From positions 1-47,564 of the forward strand of contig JAUNTL010000011.1 in NCBI GenBank assembly GCA_030538705.1: a DNA stretch of 47,564 bases, given 5' to 3'. The position numbers and the translations under genes were made by a program. The notes below the pieces were generated by a model. The model had not been told where the DNA came from. It searched no databases and saw only the letters and a program-made list of their open reading frames with translations. Below are positions 16,775-25,514 of this stretch, in pieces; the stretch's first letter is position 1; each line of letters begins with the position of its first letter. Source of the stretch: Paracoccus sp. (in: a-proteobacteria) (lineage in GTDB: Bacteria > Pseudomonadota > Alphaproteobacteria > Rhodobacterales > Rhodobacteraceae).

Positions 16775-17746
16775 TCAGCGGCCTCCGGCAAGGCGCGGGT
16801 CCAGCAGACGCGAGACGAAATCTGTCAGCAGGTTCGCGATGATGACGATCAGGGTGGAAAAGAACAGGATGCCCAGCACGGTCGGATAGTCGCGCGCGAG
16901 GATCGACTGGAACGCCAGCGTGCCCAGGCCCGGCCAGCTGAACACCGTCTCGACCAGCACCGCGCCCGAGATGATGGCGCCGAACTGCATGCCCGCGACG
17001 GTCACCACCGGCAGCAGGGCGTTGCGAAAGGCGTGGCGGCCAAAAACCTGACGTTCGCTGACGCCCTTGGCGCGGGCGGTGCGAATATAATCCGCGCCCA
17101 GCACCTCGAGCATCGAGGCGCGGGTCAGCCGGCTGTATTGCGCCAGATAGACCAGCCCCAGCGTCAGGGCCGGCAGCACGAGGTGATGCGCGATGTCCAG
17201 CGCCCGGACCAGCGGGCCGCCCTGCTTGACCACGTCGATCATCCCGGCGATGGGAAACAGCGGGATGGTGGCGCCCAGCAGGATCACCAGCATCAGCCCG
17301 GTCCAGAACACCGGTGCCGAATAGCCGACCAGCGACAGGATGGTGATCAGCGCCGAAGCAATGCCGCGCGGGTTGCGCGCGGCGAGCATGCCCAGACGCG
17401 TGCCAAGGATCATCGCGAAGGCCAGTGCGCTTACCACCAGAAGCAGCGTCGGGCCGAGCCGCGACATGATGAGATCGACCACCGGGCGGTTGTAGAAATA
17501 GGACATGCCCAGATCACCTTGCAGCGCACGGCCCAGATACCGCGCCAGCTGGGTCAGCAGCGGCTTGTCCAGCCCATATTGCTCGCGGATCGCGGCCATG
17601 ACCTCGGCGCTGGCGCCGCCCATCTCGCCGGCGATGACCTCGGCAGGGTCGCCCGGCGCCAACTGGATCAGCAGAAAGTTCAGGACCAGCACGGCCAGGA
17701 TCAGCGCGGCTGCGTAGATCAGCCTGCGCAGGATAAGTCGAAACAT
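16775..17746 (-). CDS. dppB: Oligopeptide/dipeptide ABC transporter permease (DppB-type)
   Basis: 323 residues from the ATG at 17746; GGAGG lies 8 bases upstream, and the longer reading from a GTG at 17761 would overlap that ribosome site. Family features: N-terminal helix (AALILAVLVLNFLLIQLAPG with the conserved APGDPA), long periplasmic loop GLDKPLLTQLARYLGRALQG, then LGMLAARNPRG, the EAA-like loop YIRTARAKGVSERQVF near 225, and FSWPGLG near 270. It starts 22 bases after the binding-protein stop. Confidence 0.93.
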   Translation of the reverse strand: MFRLILRRLIYAAALILAVLVLNFLLIQLAPGDPAEVIAGEMGGASAEVMAAIREQYGLDKPLLTQLARYLGRALQGDLGMSYFYNRPVVDLIMSRLGPTLLLVVSALAFAMILGTRLGMLAARNPRGIASALITILSLVGYSAPVFWTGLMLVILLGATIPLFPIAGMIDVVKQGGPLVRALDIAHHLVLPALTLGLVYLAQYSRLTRASMLEVLGADYIRTARAKGVSERQVFGRHAFRNALLPVVTVAGMQFGAIISGAVLVETVFSWPGLGTLAFQSILARDYPTVLGILFFSTLIVIIANLLTDFVSRLLDPRLAGGR

Positions 17747-17767
17747 CGCGATTGCCTCCACCGGTTC

Positions 17768-19360
17768 TTACTGCGTCAGCCAGACCTCATCCATCGGCCC
17801 CAGCGCGCCCCAGATCGAGACGGGCGGGTTCTGGACGGCCTGCGACCAGACGGTGTGATAAGACACCTCGTTAATGAAATGGATCGGGATATCGCGGGTG
17901 ATCAGCTTGAACGCCTCGGCGTAAAGCGCCTTGCGCCGGGCGAGGTCCGGCTCGACCCCGGCGGCGTTCATCAACTCGTCGACCTGTTCATTGCAATATT
18001 GCTGGGTGTTGGACCAGATGATCCCCTCGCGGATATTCGAGCAAAGATAGGTCCGGTTGACCCCGATCACCGGATCACCCCAGTTAAAGACCTGATCCAT
18101 GGTCATGTCGAAATCATAAGAGGCCACGCGCTGCGCCCAGGTCGGGAAATCGGGCGAGGCGCGCACGGTGACCTCGACCCCGGCCTTGGCCAGTGCGGCC
18201 CTGATATATTCGGCGACGGTGCGCTGCTGTTCCTCGTTGTCGGGGATGTAGTCGATGCGCAGCCGGAGTTTCTCGCCACCCTCGCCGAAGCCCGCCTCGG
18301 CCAGCAGAGCCTTGGACTTGTCGAGGTCGAAATCATAGCGCTCGATATCTTCGGTGTGGAAAGGGCTGCCCTGCACGACCGGCTCGACCGCTGGTCTGGA
18401 CAGGCCGGAATGCAGCGCCTTGGTGATGAACTCTCGGTCGATGGCATAGCCGATCGCCCGCCGCACGCGCACATCTGACAGCGCCGGGTTCCGGGTGTTA
18501 AAGGCCAGCCAGTTCAGCGGCCCGATCCCGGCATACCCCTGATCGGTCACCGTCATGTTGCCGGATCTCTCCAGTCGCCGGATCAGCCGCGTCGAATCCA
18601 GCAGCGGGAAAAGCTGCGCCTCGCCCGATTCCAGCGCCAGAACGCCGGAATTGGCGTCCTGATATTGCCGGATCACGATGCGGTCCAGATAGGGCTTTCC
18701 CTCCAGAAAAAAGTTGTCATGGCGTTCCAGGATGATGTGCTGGCCCGGCTCGAAGGCGGTTACCTTGAACGGGCCGGAACCGACGGGCAGGTTGTTTTTG
18801 GGATTGGACCTGATGTCCTGGCCGTCGTCGAAGACATGTTTTGGCAGGATCGGCGTCAGCGCCGAGGACAGCACCAAGAGGATTGCAGGATGTGGCTGTC
18901 GCAGGCGGATCACCACGGTCTGCGGATCGGGCGCCTCGAAGGCTTCGACCGGCTCCAGCATGCTTGAAAAGGGGTGGTTCTCCTTGACCACATTCAATGA
19001 CCAGATCACATCCTCGGCGGTGATTGGCTGGCCGTCGTGAAAACGCGCGCCGTCACGCAGCTTCAGGGTAAGCATCCTGCTGTCATCGCTGAACTCCCAG
19101 CTCTCGGCCAGATAGGGCTGCGGCTCGAAATTCTCGCCATAGCGCAGCAGCGTGGCGAAGATCTGGGCCGCCGGCACGCCGGTGGCGATGCCCGATTGCA
19201 CGGCGGCATTCAGGTGGCGTGGCTTTTGGACAGAGGCGATGACAAGCGTGCCGCCCGGCTGGGCTTCTTGCGCAGAAAGGGCGGGGGTGGTGGCAAGTGC
19301 TGCCAGCGCGACGGCGCCGGCCAGCACGAAGCGGCGTGATGGGGCGGGGGGAAGGGTCAT
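17768..19360 (-). CDS. dppA: Periplasmic solute-binding protein, family 5 (peptide/opine/nickel type)
   Basis: 530 residues. The N-terminus carries a twin-arginine-like SRRFVLAGAVALAALATTPALS signal with cleavage after ALSA, so export may be by Tat. The mature part has the SBP_bac_5 pattern: GGTLVIAS, LAESWEFSDDSRMLTLKLRD near 103, FHDGQPITAEDVIWSL near 126, VGSGPFKVTAFEPGQ near 195, LNWLAFNTRNPALSDVRVRR near 287, and AEAGFGEGG near 355. Family 5 proteins bind peptides, opines, glycosides or metal chelates, so the ligand is open; the divergent amidohydrolase points to an amide-containing ligand (inference). First gene of the operon, preceded by a candidate LysR box. Confidence 0.9.
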   Translation of the reverse strand: MTLPPAPSRRFVLAGAVALAALATTPALSAQEAQPGGTLVIASVQKPRHLNAAVQSGIATGVPAAQIFATLLRYGENFEPQPYLAESWEFSDDSRMLTLKLRDGARFHDGQPITAEDVIWSLNVVKENHPFSSMLEPVEAFEAPDPQTVVIRLRQPHPAILLVLSSALTPILPKHVFDDGQDIRSNPKNNLPVGSGPFKVTAFEPGQHIILERHDNFFLEGKPYLDRIVIRQYQDANSGVLALESGEAQLFPLLDSTRLIRRLERSGNMTVTDQGYAGIGPLNWLAFNTRNPALSDVRVRRAIGYAIDREFITKALHSGLSRPAVEPVVQGSPFHTEDIERYDFDLDKSKALLAEAGFGEGGEKLRLRIDYIPDNEEQQRTVAEYIRAALAKAGVEVTVRASPDFPTWAQRVASYDFDMTMDQVFNWGDPVIGVNRTYLCSNIREGIIWSNTQQYCNEQVDELMNAAGVEPDLARRKALYAEAFKLITRDIPIHFINEVSYHTVWSQAVQNPPVSIWGALGPMDEVWLTQ

Positions 19361-19435
19361 TTGTCTCTCCGTGTTGGGCGCGCGTCGAATTCTGCGTTGA
19401 CGCTGCGTTCCTATGGATCGGTCATCGGCGGGCTT

Positions 19436-19448
19436 TGCGGCAAATGCA
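19436..19448 (-). promoter_or_regulatory. Candidate LysR-type box upstream of the ABC operon
   Basis: Minus-strand TGCATTTGCCGCA, a T-N11-A motif with TGC/GCA dyad arms, 75 bases before the binding-protein start. A 13-base sequence matching it at 11 of 13 positions lies upstream of the amidohydrolase at 20450-20462 in the same orientation relative to its gene. LysR proteins classically bind T-N11-A dyads; assignment to the adjacent LysR gene is inference. Confidence 0.5.
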
Positions 19449-19466
19449 TTTTTTCGTCCGAATTCC

Positions 19467-20411
19467 TCAGAAATCTTGTGGAAGGTAGGGGCGCACGAAG
19501 GCGCGGTCGAACTCGCCGCGCATCGCCTGCATTTCGCAAGTGGCGATGATTGCCTCGCAGACCGGCGTCAGTTGCACGTCGCGCCGGGTCAGCACGCCGG
19601 CGCGCGGCGCATCGTGTTCACCGGCCAGCGGCAGCCGCACCAGATCGCCGCTGGCATAGGTCTGCTTGCTCATTGGCCGGATGTTAAAGATGCCGTAACA
19701 CATGCCGGCCGCGATCAGGGCCCGCATCATGTCGGTCGATCGTGCGGAATAGACCACGTTCGGCTTGAGTCCGCGCGTCGCGAACAGGTCCATCAGATAG
19801 CGCCGTGAAAGTTCCAGATCCAGCACCACCAGCGGCTCGGGCGCAAGCTGTTCCAGCGTGACAAAGCGCCCGCTGGCCAGCGGATGTGTCGCAGGCAATG
19901 CGGCATGGGGATGACCGATGAAAAGTGGCAGGAAGCGATATGCCAGCTCGTTGATCAGCCCGTAGCAAAAGGCGAAATCGGCATCGCCCTTGTCGATGGC
20001 GCGCATGACCTCTTCCCAATTGCCTTCCATCACCTCGATCATCAGGTTTGGATAACGTTCGCGCACCGCGCTCAGGATAGTCGGAAGCAGGATCGGCGCC
20101 AGCGGCGTGAAGCAGGCGATGCGGGCGGTGCCGTCGATGCGCCGTTCGAGGTCGCCGATCTTGCTGTCAAAGCGCGCCTGGGCGACCAGCAGCAGGCGGA
20201 TTTCATCAATGATCTTGCGCCCGAAACTGGTCGGCGCGACCCCGCGCGACGGGACGCGGACAAAGATCGGCTGGCCCAGTTGCGCCTCGATATGGTCGAT
20301 GGCCGCGGCGATGGACGAGGGTGAAACCGCCAACGCCTCCGCCGCCGCAGTGATCAACTGATGCCGCTCGGCTGCCTCGATATAGCGCAGGTGTTTCAGT
20401 GTGTAATGCAT
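19467..20411 (-). CDS. LysR-type transcriptional regulator
   Basis: 314 residues from the ATG at 20411, preceded by GAGG; an upstream ATG at 20459 would add 16 atypical residues. The winged helix-turn-helix covers about 1-60 (LKHLRYIEAAERHQLITAAA, VSPSSIAAAIDHIEAQLGQP), followed by a linker helix and a two-lobed effector domain (ARIACFTPLAPILLPTILSA near 93, DADFAFCYGL near 143). It lies between the importer operon and the divergent amidohydrolase/GTPase pair, and both promoters share a LysR-box candidate. Activation of both in response to an imported compound is the likely role (inference). Confidence 0.9.
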   Translation of the reverse strand: MHYTLKHLRYIEAAERHQLITAAAEALAVSPSSIAAAIDHIEAQLGQPIFVRVPSRGVAPTSFGRKIIDEIRLLLVAQARFDSKIGDLERRIDGTARIACFTPLAPILLPTILSAVRERYPNLMIEVMEGNWEEVMRAIDKGDADFAFCYGLINELAYRFLPLFIGHPHAALPATHPLASGRFVTLEQLAPEPLVVLDLELSRRYLMDLFATRGLKPNVVYSARSTDMMRALIAAGMCYGIFNIRPMSKQTYASGDLVRLPLAGEHDAPRAGVLTRRDVQLTPVCEAIIATCEMQAMRGEFDRAFVRPYLPQDF

Positions 20412-20441
20412 CCTAACCTCAGCAAAATGAAGGAAATCCCC

Positions 20442-20462
20442 CATAATTATGCATTTCACGCA
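20442..20462 (+). promoter_or_regulatory. Divergent LysR/amidohydrolase promoter with palindrome and LysR box
   Basis: The palindrome CATAATTATG (20442-20451) is directly followed by TGCATTTCACGCA (20450-20462), a T-N11-A dyad with TGC/GCA arms. It sits 54 bases before the amidohydrolase ATG and about 40 bases before the LysR ATG on the other strand. Such a place is typical for a LysR protein that represses itself and activates the divergent gene. Confidence 0.5.
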
Positions 20463-20516
20463 GGATAGGTGTCACGGCTAATCTGCCCCTGAAGCCGCAC
20501 CCGACGGAGAAATTGC

Positions 20517-22151
20517 ATGATCCCGACCGTTTTTTCAGCACGCCGAATCATTACCATGGACCCGTCGAGGCCCGAGGCAACGCATGTGATGGTGTCCCAT
20601 GACGGGCGTATCCTCGCCGTTGGTGGTCCCGGGGAAATGCGCAGCCGGGGTGAGTTGCTTCATGATGACCGTTTCGCCGACAAAATCCTGATGCCCGGCT
20701 TTGTCGAGGGCCACGCCCATATGATGGAGGGTTCGGTCTGGCGCTTTACTTATCTGGGCCATTACGACCGCGTATCCCCGGATGGGCGGCTGTGGCGGGG
20801 TATCACCAGCGCCAATGCTCTGGTTGATCGCCTGCGCGAACGCGCCGAAGAACTGGGTTGTGGCCCGGTCGTCGGTTGGGGTTTTGACCCGCTTTTCGTG
20901 CCGGGTGACCGGCTGTCGCGGCTGGATCTGGATCGGGTTTCGACCACGCGGCCGGTGGTTGTGCTGCATTCGAACATGCATCTGCTGACCGCAAACAGCG
21001 CGGCGCTGGAGCTTGCGGGCTATGGCGAGAATACCGACGTTCCGGGCGTTCTCCATACCGAGGATGGCGCCCTGCATGGCGAGCTGCACGAGATGGGTGC
21101 CATGTTTCCGGTCGTGCGCCGTGTCGGGGCCAGTTTCCGCAGCCTGGGCGGCGATCCCGCAGCGATCTGGAACCTTGCGCGCTCGGCCTGCCGGGCGGGG
21201 GTGACGACCTCGACCGATCTGCTGAATGAACTGGCCGAGGAGACGCTGGCCGATCTGTTTGCGACCACGACCGAGGACGGATATCCTTTGCGGCTGGTGC
21301 CGATGCTTTCGGCTATGGCGCTGCCGCCCGAGGCGGTCGGCGCGCGGGCACGCGAACTGCGGGCGCGTTCCACCGACCGGGTCCGGCTGGGCGGGGTCAA
21401 GATCGTCACCGACGGCTCGATCCAGGGCTTCACCGCCCAGTTGAACGCGCCGGGCTATCATAGCGGTATCGACAGCGGGATCTGGAACATCGCGCCCGAG
21501 ACGCTGAACGCTCTGGTGGACGACCTGAACCGGCAGGGCATCCAGATGCATATCCATGTCAACGGCGACGGCGCCAGCCTTGCCGCCATCGAGGCGCTGG
21601 AGGCGGCGCTGTCAGGATATTTCCGTCCCGATCATCGCCATACCTTGCAGCATTGCCAGATGGCTGATCGTGCCCAGCTGCGCCGTATTGCGGCCCTGCA
21701 ATGCTGTGTGAACCTGTTTACCAACCACCTCTATTACTTTGGTGACAAGCATTACGAGATTACCATCGGCCCTGAACGTGCCTGCCGCATGAACCCTTGC
21801 GCCAGCGCGCTGGAAATGGGCATTCCGCTGGCCATCCATTCTGATGCGCCGATCACGCCGCTGGCGCCACTGGTCACCGCCTGGTGCGCGATCAACCGCC
21901 TGACAGACAGCGGCCGGCAGTTGGGCAGTTCAGAGCGCATTCCGCTAGATGCGGCGCTTTACGCTATTACCCTGGGCGCAGCCTATACGTTGAAGCTGGA
22001 TGGAGAACTGGGGTCGGTCGAGGTCGGCAAGCGCGCCGATTTCGCGGTGCTTGAGGACGATCCGCATCAGCTTGGCGCCGAGCGTCTGCGCGAGGCGCGG
22101 GTCTGGGGCACCATCTTTGGCGGCAGGCCAGTCGCGGCCGGGTCGTTCTGA
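20517..22151 (+). CDS. YtcJ-type metal-dependent amidohydrolase
   Basis: 544 residues, usual YtcJ/ExoP-like length. The metal ligands are visible: GFVEGHAHMMEG (H66 and H68), TDGSIQGFTA near 300, MHIHVNGDGA near 345, HTLQHCQMAD near 373 and IHSDAPITPLAPL near 440. The C-terminal VEVGKRADFAVLEDDP is the return strand of the composite beta-domain. No signal peptide, so it acts in the cytoplasm. Enzymes of this group hydrolyse N-acyl, carbamate or amide substrates; the exact substrate cannot be read from sequence. The COG0523 gene follows after two bases, and the peptide-type importer lies across the LysR gene, so the three probably form one uptake-and-hydrolysis route. Confidence 0.88.
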   Translation: MIPTVFSARRIITMDPSRPEATHVMVSHDGRILAVGGPGEMRSRGELLHDDRFADKILMPGFVEGHAHMMEGSVWRFTYLGHYDRVSPDGRLWRGITSANALVDRLRERAEELGCGPVVGWGFDPLFVPGDRLSRLDLDRVSTTRPVVVLHSNMHLLTANSAALELAGYGENTDVPGVLHTEDGALHGELHEMGAMFPVVRRVGASFRSLGGDPAAIWNLARSACRAGVTTSTDLLNELAEETLADLFATTTEDGYPLRLVPMLSAMALPPEAVGARARELRARSTDRVRLGGVKIVTDGSIQGFTAQLNAPGYHSGIDSGIWNIAPETLNALVDDLNRQGIQMHIHVNGDGASLAAIEALEAALSGYFRPDHRHTLQHCQMADRAQLRRIAALQCCVNLFTNHLYYFGDKHYEITIGPERACRMNPCASALEMGIPLAIHSDAPITPLAPLVTAWCAINRLTDSGRQLGSSERIPLDAALYAITLGAAYTLKLDGELGSVEVGKRADFAVLEDDPHQLGAERLREARVWGTIFGGRPVAAGSF

Positions 22152-22153
22152 GC

Positions 22154-23080
22154 ATGACCGCCCCGCTTCCGGTCAATATCCTGTGCGGCTATCTTGGCGC
22201 CGGCAAGACCACCTTGCTCAACCGGCTGTTGGAGGGGCGGGACGAGCGCATTCTGGTCATGGTCAATGATTTTGGCGCCATCGCGGTCGATGCGGCGCTG
22301 GTGTCGCATCGCTCGGCCGACACGATTCAACTCAGCAACGGTTGCATCTGCTGCGCGATGGGCAGCGGATTGTTCGACGCTTTCGAGCGGGCGTTGCTCC
22401 TGCGCGACAAGGTGGACCGGCTGGTCATCGAGGCCAGCGGCGTGGCCGAGCCGCGGCAACTGGCCCGCTTTGCCCTGGCCGAGCCTGATCTGGATTGCCG
22501 GGCGGTGATCGCGGTGGTTGATCCGCAAAGCCTGGCCGGATGGCTGGCAAATCCCAGGATCGGCAGGGTTGCAGAAAGCCAGATCCGCGGCGCCGATGCC
22601 GTCTTTATGTCGCGCGCCGATATCGCAGGGCGCGCGACCTTGCGCCGGGTGGCGCGGCTGACGGCAACGCTCAACCCGCTGGCAAGCCAGCATATGGCGC
22701 CGGACACCGGCTTCATGCAGGCATTGGCGGCACCGCATGATGGCCGCAGCCTTTCGGCCCTTGCCGGGGATCGCGACCATGGGCGGCTGTTCGCCAGCCG
22801 CACTATCAGCCTCGTTCCGCCCCCGGATCATGAGCAACTCGTTGCGGTCATGAAACGGCATTTGCGCGCGGTCCACCGGATCAAGGGCTATGTTTTGTTG
22901 TCTGGCTTGCCAAGCCCGCACCTGCTGCAACTGGCGGGGGGCGTTCTGTCGCTGGACCCGGTGGGACGGCCGGAAGGCATTGAAATGAACCGGCTGGTGG
23001 CGATTTCGCCGGATAGAGAAGCACTGGACCGGTTGGCCGCCGATCTCGGAGCAGCGCCATTCTGCGCGGCGCTGCCCTAG
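22154..23080 (+). CDS. COG0523 (CobW/YeiR-like) GTPase, putative metallochaperone
   Basis: 308 residues. P-loop CGYLGAGKTTLLNRLL at about 11-26, the family metal motif CICCAMG near 64-70 (CxCC), the switch region IEASGVAEPRQL near 95, and a CobW C-terminal domain from about 215. The usual NKxD guanine-specificity motif appears as SRAD (near 154-157), an unusual form. Family knowledge: COG0523 proteins hand zinc, cobalt, nickel or iron to client enzymes and are often encoded next to them. Here the gene starts two bases after the amidohydrolase, which makes that metalloenzyme the obvious client (inference). Positions 23081-23332 after it contain nothing recognised. Confidence 0.88.
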   Translation: MTAPLPVNILCGYLGAGKTTLLNRLLEGRDERILVMVNDFGAIAVDAALVSHRSADTIQLSNGCICCAMGSGLFDAFERALLLRDKVDRLVIEASGVAEPRQLARFALAEPDLDCRAVIAVVDPQSLAGWLANPRIGRVAESQIRGADAVFMSRADIAGRATLRRVARLTATLNPLASQHMAPDTGFMQALAAPHDGRSLSALAGDRDHGRLFASRTISLVPPPDHEQLVAVMKRHLRAVHRIKGYVLLSGLPSPHLLQLAGGVLSLDPVGRPEGIEMNRLVAISPDREALDRLAADLGAAPFCAALP

Positions 23081-23332
23081 GAGCCGCGTAAATCCGGCGG
23101 GAACATTCATCAATGCGATGCCCTAGCCGCGCGATGAGCCAATAGGGACGACCCTGTCGCGCCTTTCGGGTTCAGTCGATATGCATCATAGATCACCGCA
23201 CCGGTGCGAAGGCCGCAGTGGATGGACCCCATGCGGCGCGCAAACGGTGGCCTTGTCAATCACCCGACGTTCTTGTGATCGCGCAGCGGCGGTCGGTGAT
23301 CATGCGCATAGGCTGATCCACAGGCGCCGAAC

Positions 23333-24484
23333 TCAGGATACTTCCCTTGAAAGGGTAGCATGGACCAGCATCTCCTCTGGTATCCCGACGATGCCGAGCC
23401 CGCTCGTGTCTGGCATATGCCACTGACCGTCCCGGATTGATGAGCCAACCGGTATGAGCAGGTCACGCAACGGGTTGGGGTTAACGTCGATCTCCAGCAG
23501 GCCGGGTCCGCCGGCCGCTGCGAGAACATGGGCAGAGGCGACAAGCCCGATCCCGCCGCCCAGAAAATGCGGGCAATAGGTCGCGCCAGATTGCAATGTC
23601 TGGCGGGCGACATGGAGGCAGCCGGTCACGCCGCCCCACTTGCACAGATCAGGCTGGACATAGCGCAGGATGCGGCGGGCAAGCGTCTGGTCATAATCGG
23701 CGTGACCCGCGATGTTCTCGCCCGCCGCCAGCGGAACGGAAAGTGCTGCAAGTCTCGCCCAGTCACCTTCTGGGGCGTCAGCCGGGATCGGTTCCTCCAT
23801 CCAGCCGAGGCCGATATCGGCGGCGTCGGTCAGGAACATCTCCGCCTGATCGGCATTCCAGGCCTGGTTGGCATCCGCGAAAAGCCGATCGCCCGGTTCC
23901 AGCAGGCTTGCCACCTCGCGCAGCTTGCCGGGTTCGGCGGAATTGTCAAAACCGACCTTGACCTTGAAGGCACGGAAACCGGCTGTGCGGGCGCGGGTGA
24001 TTTCCGTCGCGGCCGCATTGATATGGATACCGCTGGCATAGGCGGGCACACGGCTGGGCGCCCCCGGCGCAAGCATGTCCTTCAGCGGCAGGCCGGCCCG
24101 CCGGGCGACCAGATCCCAGGCGGCGATATCCAGCGCGGCGATGACCTGCCGGAATGGCCCCGGCTCTCCGCATTGCAACGCGCGAATATGCGTTGCACGG
24201 CTGAGTTCGTGAAACATTGCCGGCGGATCGCACCAGTCGCGCCCGAAAAGCAGGTCGGAGACGTCCTGAACCAAAAGGTTCACCCGGTGTTCTGCCCCGG
24301 CTGCGGGCCAGTTCGTAAATGCCTCTCCCCAACCGAATGCGCCGTCGGTATCCTCGATCCGCAGAAAGACCGCCGGCCGGTTGCGCATCACCCCGAAAGA
24401 GGTGGCGACCGGCCGCGCAATCGGTGCCCGCATCGCCCAGGCCTGAACCCGTGCGATATGGAACGGCGCGCCATGCTCAGGCAT
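23333..24484 (-). CDS. Enolase-superfamily enzyme, mandelate racemase subgroup (probable sugar-acid dehydratase)
   Basis: 383 residues from the ATG at 24484; a GTG at 24490 is the alternative, and both lie inside the end of the aldolase gene. An N-terminal capping domain is followed by a barrel with KVKVGF near 173 (KxK), FADANQAW near 196 (first metal Asp), MEEPIP near 225 (Glu), LAAGENIAG near 250 (Glu), VQPDLCKWGG near 275 (Asp of a His-Asp dyad) and CPHFLGGGIG near 300 (His). This arrangement fits the mandelate racemase subgroup, which includes gluconate, galactonate and fuconate dehydratases. Last gene of a ten-gene operon. The exact sugar acid cannot be told from sequence. Confidence 0.8.
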   Translation of the reverse strand: MPEHGAPFHIARVQAWAMRAPIARPVATSFGVMRNRPAVFLRIEDTDGAFGWGEAFTNWPAAGAEHRVNLLVQDVSDLLFGRDWCDPPAMFHELSRATHIRALQCGEPGPFRQVIAALDIAAWDLVARRAGLPLKDMLAPGAPSRVPAYASGIHINAAATEITRARTAGFRAFKVKVGFDNSAEPGKLREVASLLEPGDRLFADANQAWNADQAEMFLTDAADIGLGWMEEPIPADAPEGDWARLAALSVPLAAGENIAGHADYDQTLARRILRYVQPDLCKWGGVTGCLHVARQTLQSGATYCPHFLGGGIGLVASAHVLAAAGGPGLLEIDVNPNPLRDLLIPVGSSIRDGQWHMPDTSGLGIVGIPEEMLVHATLSREVS

Positions 24485-25514
24485 AGGCACAGCTGAACGC
24501 GCCTTCGCGCCTGATATCGCCGAGGTCGAATTGCGGCTGCCAGGGCCGCGCCTGCTCTTGTGTCAGCCGGCAGAGCCTTTGCAGGATGTCCATGCCGCTG
24601 TTTTGCAGCGCATCGAAAACGGCCTGCTTGTCGGGGAAATGATTTTGGATCGCGTCCAGCCAAATGGTCCGGCCGGCCAGGAAACCCTGCGCACCCGCCG
24701 CATAGGAATAGGAAAGCACACGTTCGAACTGTTCGGGCGCAGCGCCGCCCGAGAGCAGCACCCACGGGATTGCGGCATCAGCGCAGATCTTGCCGATGGC
24801 CTCGAACTGAGCGGCGGCGGCACGGGATTCGGCACTGCCATCCAGCGGCGGCAGCGAGGCCGCAGGAAGCGGCGTTTCCAGTTTGTAAAGATCGACCCCA
24901 TATTCGGGCTTGGCGAATTCGCGCACGCTGTCGATTACCAGATCCGCGCGCTTGTCGGCACTTTCGACGTAATCAGTCGTATGCTTTGCACTGTCGGGAA
25001 AGGGATAGACCAGCAACTCCAGCACATAAGGAATATCGTGGCGGCGGCATTCCTCTCCGATGGTGCGGACGTAATCATGCTGATGGGCCAGCACCTCCTC
25101 ACTGGCATCGGGGCGATACCAGGCCAGAACCTTGACCGCATCGCCACCCATGCGGCGGATCTTCTCGACGCTCCAATTGTCGATAGAGCGTGATTTGCGG
25201 CCGCCGGGCGTATCGGCGAAGCGGTGTTCCTCCAGCGTTACGATCATGCCGGTCCGTGCCGGCAGCAGGTCGATCGCCGCAGGGATCGCGAAATTCGGGT
25301 CGAGCAGCATGGACGATGCCTCATGCGCCAGAGCCTCGACCAGCAGGCGCTTGGCGGCCAGCATATCGGCAAAAGCCACCTGATCGGGGGTGACGCCGCG
25401 TGCCGCGCCGATGGCCTGCGCCAGAGGCGGGCGCTGATCCAGCGCAACCATGGTGAAATAACCGTCCTGATCAGCCAGCCGGGCCAGCCCGCGCTGTTTT
25501 CCAATGCTTGTCAT
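24477..25514 (-). CDS. LacD/YihT-class (class I) ketose-phosphate aldolase
   Basis: 345 residues from the ATG at 25514, which overlaps the kinase stop as ATGA; a longer upstream reading lies in the kinase gene. It resembles the tagatose-1,6-bisphosphate aldolase family: FTMVALDQRPPL near 20, SSMLLDPNFAIP near 67, GGDAVKVLAWYRPD near 125, VDLYKLETPLP near 205 (Schiff-base Lys region), WVLLSGGAAPEQF near 248 and GFLAGRTIW near 275. It cleaves a ketose phosphate into DHAP and an aldehyde. The family includes YihT, the 6-deoxy-6-sulfofructose-1-phosphate aldolase. A YihV-like kinase next to it strengthens that possibility but does not prove it. Confidence 0.8.
   Translation of the reverse strand: MTSIGKQRGLARLADQDGYFTMVALDQRPPLAQAIGAARGVTPDQVAFADMLAAKRLLVEALAHEASSMLLDPNFAIPAAIDLLPARTGMIVTLEEHRFADTPGGRKSRSIDNWSVEKIRRMGGDAVKVLAWYRPDASEEVLAHQHDYVRTIGEECRRHDIPYVLELLVYPFPDSAKHTTDYVESADKRADLVIDSVREFAKPEYGVDLYKLETPLPAASLPPLDGSAESRAAAAQFEAIGKICADAAIPWVLLSGGAAPEQFERVLSYSYAAGAQGFLAGRTIWLDAIQNHFPDKQAVFDALQNSGMDILQRLCRLTQEQARPWQPQFDLGDIRREGAFSCAYA

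Noticed and set aside
17033-18478. 481-codon plus-strand frame opposite dppB and dppA
   Set aside because: It is antisense to two clear transporter genes and its translation is Gln/Arg/His-rich with no domain.
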